From contig NWUY0302374742.1 of the NCBI GenBank assembly GCA_004151065.3, forward strand, positions 617 to 39,466: a stretch of DNA of 38,850 nt, in the 5' to 3' direction. This DNA comes from Larix sibirica. Its lineage: Eukaryota > Streptophyta > Pinopsida > Pinales > Pinaceae. Below, piece after piece: positions 8,524 through 18,617 of the stretch; within the stretch, counting starts at the first letter, position 1, and every line of letters starts with the position of its first letter. Under the pieces are notes generated by a model. It worked only from the letters and a program-made list of their open reading frames with translations. It had not been told where the DNA came from and searched no databases. Made by a program: the position numbers and the translations under genes.

Positions 8524-8892
8524 TTGCCGCGGTCCCTCGGGAATCAGTTGGGTTTTGACCGAAAAGCGAACATACAGACGGACCAGCAAGTTAGTAAAAG
8601 ACAGTTTCTTTTAGTTGATGTGTGTGGGCATTCGATACATAGTTCTGGTGCCGCCTGGCACTGTGTTGAACATCTAGAGCCGGACCGGAATGGCAGCGCA
8701 TGTCCAGCTCAAGCCCGGATCTCAAAATCTCCCTCTTTTGCTGCACGACCTCATTCAGGACCCTCCTATGGGGCCCGTACGGGCCTTCCCCTCCCTACCC
8801 GGGGAACCAGATATTCTCTTATAATTAGTTTTTTATATCTTTGTCGTAGGAGATTCAATAGAATAGGACCAGCCTTGCTGAAACTGTTTTAA
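8524..8892 (+). CDS. Unidentified open frame, 122 codons, GC-rich context
   Basis: The frame is open from a TTG at 8524 to TAA; there is no ATG near its start. It contains pieces such as VDVCGHSIHSSGAAWHCVEH and GARTGLPLPTRGTRY. The sequence is richer in G and C than the flanks and keeps its frame through 8524-8892, but I recognise no mitochondrial protein, domain or membrane segment. It may be the remnant of a coding or intron sequence, or chance. Low confidence that it is translated. Confidence 0.2.
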   Translation: MPRSLGNQLGFDRKANIQTDQQVSKRQFLLVDVCGHSIHSSGAAWHCVEHLEPDRNGSACPAQARISKSPSFAARPHSGPSYGARTGLPLPTRGTRYSLIISFLYLCRRRFNRIGPALLKLF

Positions 8893-9599
8893 ACCTTCTG
8901 CCCCTGCCCATCCGTAAAAATGAGTTATGATTAAAATGAGGTTGTTTCAAGGCTCGAGGGTAACTTGTTGCGGGACTTTATCCTCAGGCTGCCTGGGCTG
9001 AACCCTGCCCCCTCCTTTTAGTCGAGTGTCCAAAGACTTTTTTCCTGTAAATAGAGTTCGACCTCAAAACCTCGGTAAAATAACTACCTTATAAGGCTCT
9101 TCCCTACAACCTGTCAAGTGGAGCCTTCGGAACTGGACTACACAATATAAACTTCTTGACTCGCTAAATATCCTGATGCCTCATCTCCTCTATGAACTAT
9201 ATAACTTTACATGCAAAATATCTTGTTGTATCCAATTAACTATTCTTGTATCCAATCGATATGAAACAATGTCTTCTTCTTGGTTGAGTCCTTCCTATAC
9301 TGAGTAAGCAAGTTATAATTCAATATTATCTGGTCCTGTTGTTCTTCTCTGCTCCTGTATTCGTTCATGCAGCAATGAAAAGACTATCATGGGGTTGTTG
9401 TTCCTAAGAGTTCATTTTGTATGCAAGCTACTATACTTACAAACAACTAATCTCTCCTTTCGAACTATCCAAAGATCCTACTTGCTACTTCATTGCATTG
9501 TTTCCCTTCTTTATTTCACTTTACTGAACTTAATATTCACTTTTTTTGTATAGGTAAATTCAATTGACTGAGAATTGAAACCCAGTAGAAGATCGAGCG
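8893..9599. other. No recognised gene
   Basis: Mixed-composition DNA with short frames only. TATCCAATTAACT and TATCCAATCGATA-like repeats near 9230-9262 are the only local structure seen. Confidence 0.4.
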
Positions 9600-12540
9600 G
9601 ATTTAATTGCAGAGGCGAAGGTAGTATCTAAGGTGGCAAAGCACACATCGGAGTAAGCTATAGTAGCAGAGGCAAGCAGTTTACCCAGTCACATTATAAT
9701 AGAGCCATAGCCAGCAACACTACTACATACTAACAACATAAGGAAATTTAGTAGTCTAGTTCTAGTCAGCAGATAAAATAGTAGATCCAGTTCCGCCAGC
9801 CTTAGCAGCCAATGATCCAGTCAGAAGTTTACCCCATTGACCGAGCAAAGGCATCAGTAGCAGGGACAGAAGCAGCACCCTTTCATTGATTGAAAAATGT
9901 TTCATTGGTAGGGCAGTGGTAGATTAAGATGTTCCAGATCGAGATGAAGATTAAGATGATCGAAAGCGAGACCCATCTAAGCGAGATCCATCCTATAGGG
10001 AGCGAGACCCAGTGCCAATAAAGCCAGTCGTAGCGCTAGGTGCAGAGCCAGGTGTTCCAGAGCGAGACTTAACATCTCCTCCATATCGATAGCTTGATCA
10101 AGCACCAGCAGATCCAGTGCCAGCACAGCAGCCAGGGCCAGATCGTCCTTAAGCAGGTGCAGGAGAATCAAAGGTAGTAGTAACATAAAGTATGCGGAGG
10201 TAGAGGTATATGCATTTGATCCAATTGCTTTAGCTGCCGGTAAAGAGTCAGTCGATCCAGCTTATACACTACCATCAGAACCAGCATCTTGCCCAGCATC
10301 AGTGTAGATAAAATCTCTACGATGACCTTCCCGTCATAGCTTCCCTTCTAGCTCCCATCATCTCGTATATAATGGATAGTAAAACACCACCTGGAGGAGT
10401 TCGAGATCGTGATTCCGTTTCAGTCAGATAGTGATCGTGATCCAGAAGCAAAGACAGCAGCAGAGCTATATGTTTATCTGGTTGTTTAACTAGTTTCATA
10501 TCTCGCATTTGATCCGGTTGATCCAGTCGTTGATCCAGCAACACCAGCAAGAACACCCATATAAAATACAGGGGCATAGGAGCAGAAGATCCAGTAGCAG
10601 TACCAGTAGCAGTACCAGCAACAGTAGAGCTAGTCCCAGCGCCAGCAGCACCATCGGTGGTTTAAGCCGTTGAAGAAGCACTGGTTGAACTAACACCACC
10701 ATCATATTCACCAGTAGTATATCCACCTCGTATACGCAAATACTACCAACTAGCATAAGAGTAATAGCCATCACCACGGCACCCCTTCCTATTCTTCTAT
10801 AAATAGTAGCCCGTTCCAGATTAAGTTCATTCTGTATAGTAAGCATCCTTTGTACGGATCCCATTGAAGTTCGAGCATATAAAGCAGCAATTAACCTAGC
10901 ATCCCTTCATGTCCCATTCGGGCAGGGTCCACGCAAAGCAAAGAGCTGGGAAAGGGGCACCACCAATTTAGAAAGCAAGGACACAACTATGGGCAGAGGC
11001 AAATGCAGGGCCAGGAACATCCCTTCCATATTGAAAGCCAGCAGTAGTAGGGACGATTGATCTTATTGATTCAACATTGAAGTTGCATATCCCGTTGCCC
11101 TAGATTCATACATATCCAGTCCCAAAAGCAGATGCAGCAGAGCCAGTAGCCACGGTTCCATATCGAGAGCCAGATTATTCTATTTGTGAGAGTGGTCGAG
11201 ATTAATATTCTGTTAGAGATCGAAGGGAAGAGACTGACCTGCTCTCCGTAGTTCACCTGGTGTTCGTGAAAGGGATATAGAGGAATATTTTGCAGTTCCT
11301 TATGATGATCGTGATCCACCAGTTACTTATGAAGCAAGAGAAGCATCCGAGCAAGCTAACCGGGTTGATCCAGTCGTTGAACCATCCGTAGTAGTTGCAG
11401 CAGTTTTGTTATACCAGTGCTAGGACTCATTGAATGCGTAACTTGGCTTAAAGGAATAGCCAAGGACGAAGGATCCGACAAGAAGCGTGTCCACCACAAT
11501 AACCCGCCACTAATAAATGGGTAAGAATTAAACCAAATGGTTCTGTTCGCGAGGCGAGATGAATAGCCGTTCCAGAAGAGCCATATGTTCGGGAGGAATA
11601 TTAATATGATCGAGATCGAGAAGAATATTCTTATGTTCCAGATGTCGATCCAGCAAATTATGACTTTTATCCTGTAGATCCAGCAGAAGTAGATCTAGCA
11701 GAGCCATAGCCCACATTAGCATAAGTTTATCCAGCAGAAGTAGGCTTTGCTCCTATATAAGGTCTTTCACTACTGGGCTTTGCACCTGTACCGGGCTTTT
11801 ATTAATTAATACTTGAACGATTATTAATTAGTAGCACCGAGCTTAGTCCTTTCACCGGGCTTACTATAGCCAGCAGCAACAGATCCAGCTAAAGCATCCC
11901 TTCCATTTCCAGATTGATAGCTTTAAGCAGTAGAGCAAGCAAAGCCAGCAACACCACCAGCATATACAGTAGCACCAGCAAAGCTAGCAGCCCTTGATCC
12001 AGAAGTCGATCTTTAGTTTGATCCAGCTTTAGATCCAGTAGCAGATTAAAAGGCACCACCAGCAACAGAGCAAGTAGCAAAAGCACCTAGAGCAAATCCA
12101 GTCGCAGGAGCATCAGTAGTGAAAAGGACAGGAGCAAGCAGTCTTGAACGATATGTAATTATTAGCGGTTAGGGAGTCATTATAAGATATAGTGCCAAGC
12201 ACAGGTGCGGAAGCAGGAGCAAAGGTAGCACCCCTAACCATTGCAGAGTCAATTCCAGCAGTTGACCCGTTCCAGCTTTTTACTCTGTTTACTCAGATCC
12301 CAGTTGCATATATAGTTTAAGTCAATTCAGATCGATAGCCATAGCCCGTTGCTCGTGTAGCGAAGGCTGAGGTATAGGCGGAGGCTACAGAGGCAGCAGA
12401 GTCCTAAGCATCCCTTTCATTTATAGAGGCAGAGGCATAACCCACAGAGGTGGAGGTCAAGGCATCGGTTGAACTTGATCCAGTCAAGGAACCAGTTAGA
12501 GTTGATCAAGCAACGGAAGTAACGGTGGAAACTACTATAT
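9600..12540 (+). pseudogene. Degenerate Asp-Pro-Ala/Val and Pro-Val-Ala repeat-coding block
   Basis: About 2.9 kb of CAG/GATCCAG-rich DNA. The 7-mer GATCCAG occurs at least fifteen times, usually as GAT-CCA-G in a plus-strand frame giving DPV or DPA. Examples are DPVAVPVAVPATVELVPAPA from 10588, VDPVVDPATPA near 10515, VDPVVEPSVVVAA near 11364, and AKPATPPAYTVAPAKLAALD from 11938. Charged pieces (KRDPSYRERDPVP near 9990, RERDIEEYFAVPYDDRDPPV near 11267, YDRDREEYSYVPDVDPANYD near 11610) alternate with the Ala/Pro/Val parts. Stops and frame changes are frequent. Leu-rich minus-strand frames here are shadows of the repeats. It looks like a decayed low-complexity repeat protein gene or a family of such units. 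The origin is unknown; the charged DR/ER text recalls RNA-binding protein tails, but that is only a resemblance. Confidence 0.5.
10588..10660 (+). repeat. 12-bp unit repeat GTAGCAGTACCA in the DPV block
   Basis: After GATCCA the 12-mer GTAGCAGTACCA occurs twice in tandem (codons V-A-V-P), followed by decayed copies GCAACAGTAGAG and GTCCCAGCGCCA. It is the most regular part of the larger block and shows that this block grew by in-frame duplication. Confidence 0.6.
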
Positions 12541-13984
12541 TGGTATATAGTCCATACCTGTGAAATAAGAAGTATTACCCCCCCTTTACTTACCGGTACG
12601 GAACTATATACGCGTTCCTACAGGCACCTACACAGAGACACTGGCGACACACAGATAATAATGGCTGGTACTCGATCCCAGGGAGATATGCCAGTCATAG
12701 CCTACATAGCCTGGTGTAGCTTAGAGCCACTAGTACTTGCCGGGAGTACTCGTATTTTACCATGCCGAGAGAACTTTCAAGTGTGAGTTTATTTATTATA
12801 GCGCTCCCCTAAGCTTGCTTTCTATTGCCTCGTGAGAAGCTGGGCTATATCAGGTGGGGACCAGAGTAATATACACATTTTCTTATTAGGCCAATAACCT
12901 TTATTCCTTCAAGGTAAGAACTATTCGGGTGAGACCGGTTATTCGGGTAAGATACAGGGAGGTTGGGTAATACAGGTAGGGCCGGTAAGTAAGTAAGGGG
13001 TCCTGTTTCATTTTATTGCCTGCTTTATCCTGTTTCATTTTCCTACCTGCTCTACTTGAAGGAAGGGTACGTTTATACAATTACTCAAAATAGAATATTG
13101 CATTGTAAGATTGGATCATAAGATTATTTCATCGTAAGATTGCATCGACAGGTAAGAGCCATAAGATTGCATCGTAAGGTTGCATCGTAGAATTGCATCG
13201 ACAGATAAGAGTTAGATAAGAGTTATTAGATTGCATTGTAGAATTGCACCGACAAGTAAGATTCTTTGGTATGAGCTTCCATGGGGGAGGATTAATTTCA
13301 TATCTTTTCTATTATTATTTAAAGGCAGAGCAGTACGAATCAAAGGTCGAATGAAAGTGGCGATATGACCTGTTATAAAGGCCATTTATACAGTTTTCGC
13401 AACATGTAAGATGCGTTCAGTCATTTTTGCACTTCGCACCCACCTTCCCCACATATGGTCAATTGGGAACTGTTCTTGAGGCAAGTCAAACTAGAATTAA
13501 TCTACCTTAAGTCCAATCAGCAAGGGCACAGAACGTATCAGCGAACGAACGGGACTGAAACTCTTCATTTTACTATTTTTATCCTTACCAGAGAGGACTG
13601 GTCGAGGGAGAAGAATGAATCGATCCAAGCCCTTCCCTTGAGCGGTACACCAGGCAAGAAGGAGAACGAATATTCAGCCATAAACCTTAACCCTTATTTG
13701 AAAGGGTGCTGAAGAATAAAGGCGGGGCTCAGCTAGACAATTCCAATCAAAGGAAGCGATCCTGGGGATTGGAGGAAGCATGCTCAAAGTGAATGGAATG
13801 CCCCCAGTAAGAAGGTTCTTACTTGGTAGTGAAGAACACATGTTCAATAGACACATCACTCTCTAAGGGAAGAGTGGGATTAATCGAAGATTTAATTGGC
13901 TAAACCACTTAATCAACCAACTGTTGACTGGGTTGTTGGCTAACCAAAGGTGGGTCAGGAGTATAAGATCCTTCATACTAGGAC
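12541..13984. other. No recognised gene; one unidentified 85-codon frame
   Basis: Includes a short GTAAGTAAG run (12985-12997), the ATTGCATCG array described separately, and an ATG-initiated frame at 13455-13712 (85 codons, Lys/Glu/Asn-rich, no motif). The latter carries no sign of conservation that can be judged from one sequence, so I do not call it a gene. Confidence 0.4.
13096..13260. repeat. Degenerate tandem array of ATTGCATCGTAAG units
   Basis: About ten variants of a 13-16 base unit occur in a row: ATTGCATTGTAAG, ATTTCATCGTAAG, ATTGCATCGACAGGTAAG, ATTGCATCGTAAG, TTGCATCGTAG, ATTGCATCGACAG, ATTGCATTGTAG and ATTGCACCGACAAGTAAG. Unit length alternates because some carry a GACAG/GACAA insert before TAAG. 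Confidence 0.75.
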
Positions 13985-14290
13985 CATACTCTTTGTACCT
14001 CTGGAATGACAGGGCACAAATGAGTAAGATGGTCTGCCTTGCAAACTTTACAAAGGAACTTATGCTTACAACCTTTCCATCTAGGTTTCTCAATAGTATC
14101 AACGCCCCCAACATGACATGCAGTGGCTGGTTGCTTGCCCCCAGCTTGATTGGCAGAGGCTGGTGACTTGTCCCCATCTTTACTTGTAGTGCCTAGTGAT
14201 TTTCCCCTTTGTCTTTGCTTCTTCTTTCTATTTTTCCTCTTATTATTCCTGTTATACTTTTGGTTATAGGAGTTACACTTTCAACAGATG
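13985..14290 (-). pseudogene. Retroelement gag remnant with zinc knuckle
   Basis: One minus-strand frame reads a very basic linker (NRNNKRKNRKKKQRQRGKS, about 14265-14200), then SPASANQAGGKQ, then CKHKFLCKVCKADHLTHLCP and PEVQRVW (about 14078-13985). The CKVC-x3-H-x4-C knuckle followed by Pro and a short LxxVQR-like tail is typical of plant LTR-retrotransposon gag nucleocapsids. The frame is truncated on both sides and no protease or polymerase follows. This frame is the meaningful one; a 104-codon frame on the same strand is its shadow. Most likely a nuclear retrotransposon fragment inserted in mitochondrial DNA. Confidence 0.7.
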
Positions 14291-14358
14291 AGGCAGAAGG
14301 AGGAAGAAAGACTTAAGACGCGATGTCTTTAGGATTCGGTTTGGTTGCTAGGACACTC

Positions 14359-14625
14359 CTAGCCTGGTTTGCTGGCCAGTTTCTCCTCTAAGGGCCTACT
14401 TTCATGATCTGCAGCCCGAGGCTGCTCGTTTCCTTTACGTTTGGCCATAAAAAAATTGGGGTCATACTTGAAAGGGTGATCCAAAGGGAATCCCATGACT
14501 TCTAAGATCGTTACAGCTTGTTTAGCCCCCTTGGCGTTGAAGAAAGCATATCCTGTCATGGCAATAGGATATTCAATTAAGCTCTTCTTGTGGACCTTCT
14601 TCATGCAAACCTCATCAACATGCAA
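14359..14625 (-). CDS. Unidentified 88-codon open frame upstream of gag remnant
   Basis: The frame contains EYPIAMTGYAFFNAKGAKQA, then LEVMGFPLDHPFKYDP and FFMAKRKGNEQPR. It lies just upstream of and on the same strand as the gag remnant, so it may be the N-terminal part of the same degraded polyprotein or a neighbouring nuclear fragment. No domain is recognised. The complexity of the text argues for a real coding origin, but not for present-day expression. Confidence 0.3.
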   Translation of the reverse strand: MHVDEVCMKKVHKKSLIEYPIAMTGYAFFNAKGAKQAVTILEVMGFPLDHPFKYDPNFFMAKRKGNEQPRAADHESRPLEEKLASKPG

Positions 14626-14639
14626 TAACTGCCTGACAC

Positions 14640-17600
14640 ATTCTAGAATGAATATTCTGGGGTAAGTAATTTGGGCAGCCTATAGGGGGCCATCTAAGAC
14701 CCATACAATCTTATTACTATGTAATTAAGTCTTCCCTTCAATATGATGCACTATTCTCCAGATAAGACTGTACTTAGGAACCCTAAAGGCTCCTCCCCCA
14801 TCCCCAAACTAAAAGCAATAAACATAAATTTATTAATGAAATGAAATAGTGAGGACTTTTTTTCTTTTAATTTCACCCAACCATTCAATTGTTTTTTTAG
14901 GAATCCCACCTAAGTAACTATAGAGAGAGGGCAACTGGTTCAATCAGCAGGAAGGAAGGACAACCTAAACCCTTAACGAGCACCCCCGATACGGCAAATT
15001 CAATATGTTTCCGGAAGGTCGGATTGAAGCCGGTCCAAAGGAGGTAGTTCACCGGCTCCTACTGACTAATAGGAATTCCCCATAGTAGTTGGGATAGGAT
15101 GGGATTCAACCGCTAGTTCGCTCTCCTCATCTCCGCATCCACAATCGGAGAAGGGAAGGGCATGCCTCAACCCCACTGAGAAGAAGCAAGACAATTGTTT
15201 GTATCTTTCCAATAGCTAGTCCTCCGTGTAGGCGGGATAGAGAAAACGAGGAGAAGCTCACAGGTAGGAGCGCAGTTCCGGAAGGAAGGAAGCTAAAAAA
15301 ACTAGCTTAACCAGCGAGGAGAGCAAACTAGATAGAGGAGGACCAGCCAATCTTCTTGACTCAACTACTTTATAACCCCCTGTAGGCGAGTAATGGCTTC
15401 AGCTGTCCGACCCCAGGGAATCATAGCCCATCCTTCAGCATGGGGGTAAGGGACCATCCATCCAAATTAGTTTATTAGTTTCGGAAGGCCAGACGAGTTT
15501 ACAACCGTGGGTGAGGGGAGCGGAGGGAGGTGTAGGCTAGGCTCCTACTTTCGGAAGGTTCAATCAGCCTTGTTGGAAGGAAGGAAGTGAAATCCTATCT
15601 CGGGTGGGAGGGAATAGTCTAGTTCACCCCCGGTAGGATGGAAGGTAGAGGCTGGGTAATGGGAGGAGTGGGAGGAAGAAAGAAAACTTAATAAATAAGG
15701 AAGGAAAGTAAAGATTCGATAATGAATCATATATAATAGGGTTTATACCCTTTCTTCGGGTATGATCAGACCGATCACCCCTGTATCCCGCTTCGGTGTA
15801 GACGATTAACCTTAGAAATAAGGAAGTCATAATAGGAGTAAATCATCAGAAATTAGAAGAAATAAATAAATAAAACGATGTAGACCACTTTTAAGGTTCT
15901 TTGTGTACTGAATTAGGGGACTTTGTGACTGATTGAGATAATTTATGTAGACCACTTCAATGAAGGACGGAGGGCTTGCCTTACACAAGGAACGAAGTAC
16001 TCCATGTTAAAGGCCACCTTATCCCTAGTTGAAATACCCTCCCGCCTACTAAGTTGAAAGGTTTAAAGGCAGGTGCATATCTATTTTCTGCATGGGGCAA
16101 GGAAGGAAGGCCACCTTTTTAGAGGATAATTTACCACTTTTGGTAAGGTGAGATTTATAAAAGCTTTCCCCAAAACATGCTAAGGCCACCTTGCTCTCCC
16201 TTTGGTCAAGCAAGCATTTAACCTTTAACTAGTGAATTTCCTCCGAGGTACGAAGTACTGACGTGCTTACGCAATCCACCTTGACAAGGACGGAGGGCGA
16301 GGACGGGTGAACAGAGGATAATCTCCCATCCCGATAGGCCAGCCAGGTTTTCACTTTCAAATTTACCAGTCGCTCACTCGCCAAAGACGCCAGCAGATAC
16401 AAAGGCATAGGTTGGGGCAGATGCAAAGGCTAAAAAGGCTTCCTATTCCTGGGCGACATAAAATGTCTGTTTTAACGTTCATAATATCCCCTTATTAGTG
16501 GAAAAAGAAGGCAGTAAAGGTTCTTCGCTCATTATTCCTCGCCCCGCGATAGCGCTCCAAAGGCAGGCAAGGCTCAGAAGGGTCTCGTCGAAACACCTGC
16601 TCCGCTCCCCGCTACCAATTGTTTTCACTCTTTTGGACCCAACCCCTACGAACTCGAGCAAGTAACGTATGGCTTTCCCACATCCTAAGACAGTCTCTAG
16701 AGCTTGACCCGTTGAATCGCTCACGCTCATGGTTGAAAGAAAGGCTAAGATTTATAGGCAAGAAACCCCATTATCTAGGTCATAATATCCCCCTCCCTGG
16801 TCCAATATATAGCTCTATACGGCTCATTTATTGGAACCATTGTCTGACGGGATCACTGAACTGAAGGACAATGAGCTTAGGCCCTCTCCTCACACCACAC
16901 AATGAGCTTAAGCCCTTTCTTTATCCCTTTCTGTTGGACCCAACCCAACTAAACTCAAACATGAGGACATGGATTCTATTCCACAGTGATGTACTTAGAG
17001 AGGAAGAGAATGGGTGCTACATGGTGCTCTACTCAGGATAACCTCAATAGGTTGTTACCCTGGTACGGCCCCACCCCAAAGACCTATGGGAGGATCACAG
17101 GAGGAAACCTAATACCAATACCCCATATGGATAGGAGGATTAGTGGAGCAGTCCAGAGCTATATGCTCTATATATTTAGTTCAGAAGGGAAATCCAGGCT
17201 CTCAGACAGAGACTTAGTAGAAGGAATCCATGGCTATCAGACCAGAGAGAAACCTCATTAAAGGTTCTAGTTCAGTTTTCAACCTCGGCAAAGCAATCGA
17301 CAGCTAAACTTTTATATGCCGGTATCATCCCCCATATGACTAGCAGCTTTGGGGCTAGCTGTATTACAAGGAAACTCTTACAATGTGGATGATGAGACAC
17401 TCCCAAATAGAATGTAGCATGGCACTGTAACAAACATAAAGTACATATAATAATATTTATAAAATAATAATAATATTTATAAAGGCACATGTATTTTAGA
17501 CATGTCTCATGTATGTGACCATTAAACGTATACTTATAAACAATGTAACATGCTATTGTAATCCTTTTATAAATCATATTACATACTATCCCAGGAAATA

Positions 17601-17810
17601 CAAGACATAGCGAGAAGAGAAAGAGTTCAATCCAATGATAAGTAATTTAGGAGATAACAATTTATAAGGAATTGCAGGTCATAAATAGTTGAGGGAATAA
17701 AATACTAAAGCTGCCAGAGTGGGAGTGCGGGAAGTCATATGCTCTTGAATCAACTGTAGAAGGCTTACCTAATGGGACTATCCTCTTATCTAATGCTCTG
17801 CAGCTATTCC
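14640..17810. other. No recognised gene
   Basis: GGAAGGAAGG-rich stretches at 14940-15710, with the motif TTTCGGAAGG or TTCCGGAAGG recurring (about 15010, 15280, 15480 and 15551). There is a duplicated ACAATGAGCTTA-GGCCCT/AAGCCCT pair at 16868 and 16898. Frames at 16619-16864 and 16986-17261 are open for 81 and 91 codons but match nothing I know. Confidence 0.4.
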
Positions 17811-18527
17811 ACCTGTGTGTGAAGGCTTCCCAATCGGGCCTATTTCCACCCGCTCTGCTTGCTGTAAGATATTTTATTTCTTGCTATAAGGGTGAGGTAT
17901 GTTAAGTAACTCCCCCGACCTAAGAAGGGGTAGGAACAAATGCAAGACCGTTTTACTTGATTTATCTATTCCCACCCAACCGAGGACGAGGCGTAGCCGA
18001 AAGGTAACCTATTTGCTCCTGTGTGAGTGAAGGCTTCCCAATCCGGCCTATAGAATAAGCTTTATAAAAGACTCTTGTGCTTCATTATGTTAGTGCGTCC
18101 TCTGGAGGTTATCGGCTACGCCGAAAGATCAATGGTGGTTTATAACAAAAGATTTGAAGGAATAAATTGGATATAATTGGATCTATAAGAATACTGAGAA
18201 AGGTAAGCATGCGCGCTCTAGGTAAGGAAGGTCAGCCATGTTTGCTTAATAGCTTTTTAACAAAGTACCACCTATCCTAGTAGTATCACATTCGTACCAA
18301 GGAAATGTAATTTCATAATGCCATTCTTTCTTTTTGACACTCTAAAATATGATTAATTAGCGGAATAGCCTAATATAAAGGTCAGAAGGATTTTAGGGTA
18401 CAACCTATTGATAGAATATAACCTGTGTGGAAAGTTCCCAATTGGACCTATAAGGGAAGCTTTCAGAGTTACAAGTAAGCTTTACCCCTTATATAAACGC
18501 TCTTACTCCACCCAATTGGGCCTATTC
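17811..18527. repeat. Dispersed CCTGTGTG...GGCTTCCCAAT...CCTAT repeats
   Basis: Three near copies of a ~32-base unit at 17811-17843, 18018-18051 and 18422-18453, and a partial fourth copy (CACCCAATTGGGCCTATTC) at 18510-18527. Copies share CCTGTGTG, TTCCCAAT and a GGCCTAT or GGACCTAT end, with several internal changes. Confidence 0.7.
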
Positions 18528-18617
18528 TTTGAGGAAATAAATAGGATATAATCAGATTCATGGGAATACCGAAACAGAGAAATATGTTTGCTCTATGGAA
18601 GTTAAGGAAGGTCAGCC
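18156..18617. repeat. Imperfect ~85-bp direct duplication
   Basis: 18156-18237 and 18531-18617 share GGAATAAATTGGATATAAT / GGAAATAAATAGGATATAAT, then GAATAC(T/C)GA, GCTCTA and a common end TAAGGAAGGTCAGCC. With the CCTGTGTG units placed before each copy, a ~370-base block seems to have been duplicated and then diverged. Confidence 0.65.

Noticed and set aside
9977-12086. Leu-rich minus-strand open frames (LLLPLILLHLL, LLDLLLLDLQ and similar)
   Set aside because: They are complements of the CAG/GATCCAG-rich repeats; the plus-strand frame gives the more protein-like DPV/DPA text.
13863-14177. 104-codon minus-strand frame
   Set aside because: A neighbouring frame on the same strand contains the nucleocapsid zinc knuckle; this longer frame has no motif.
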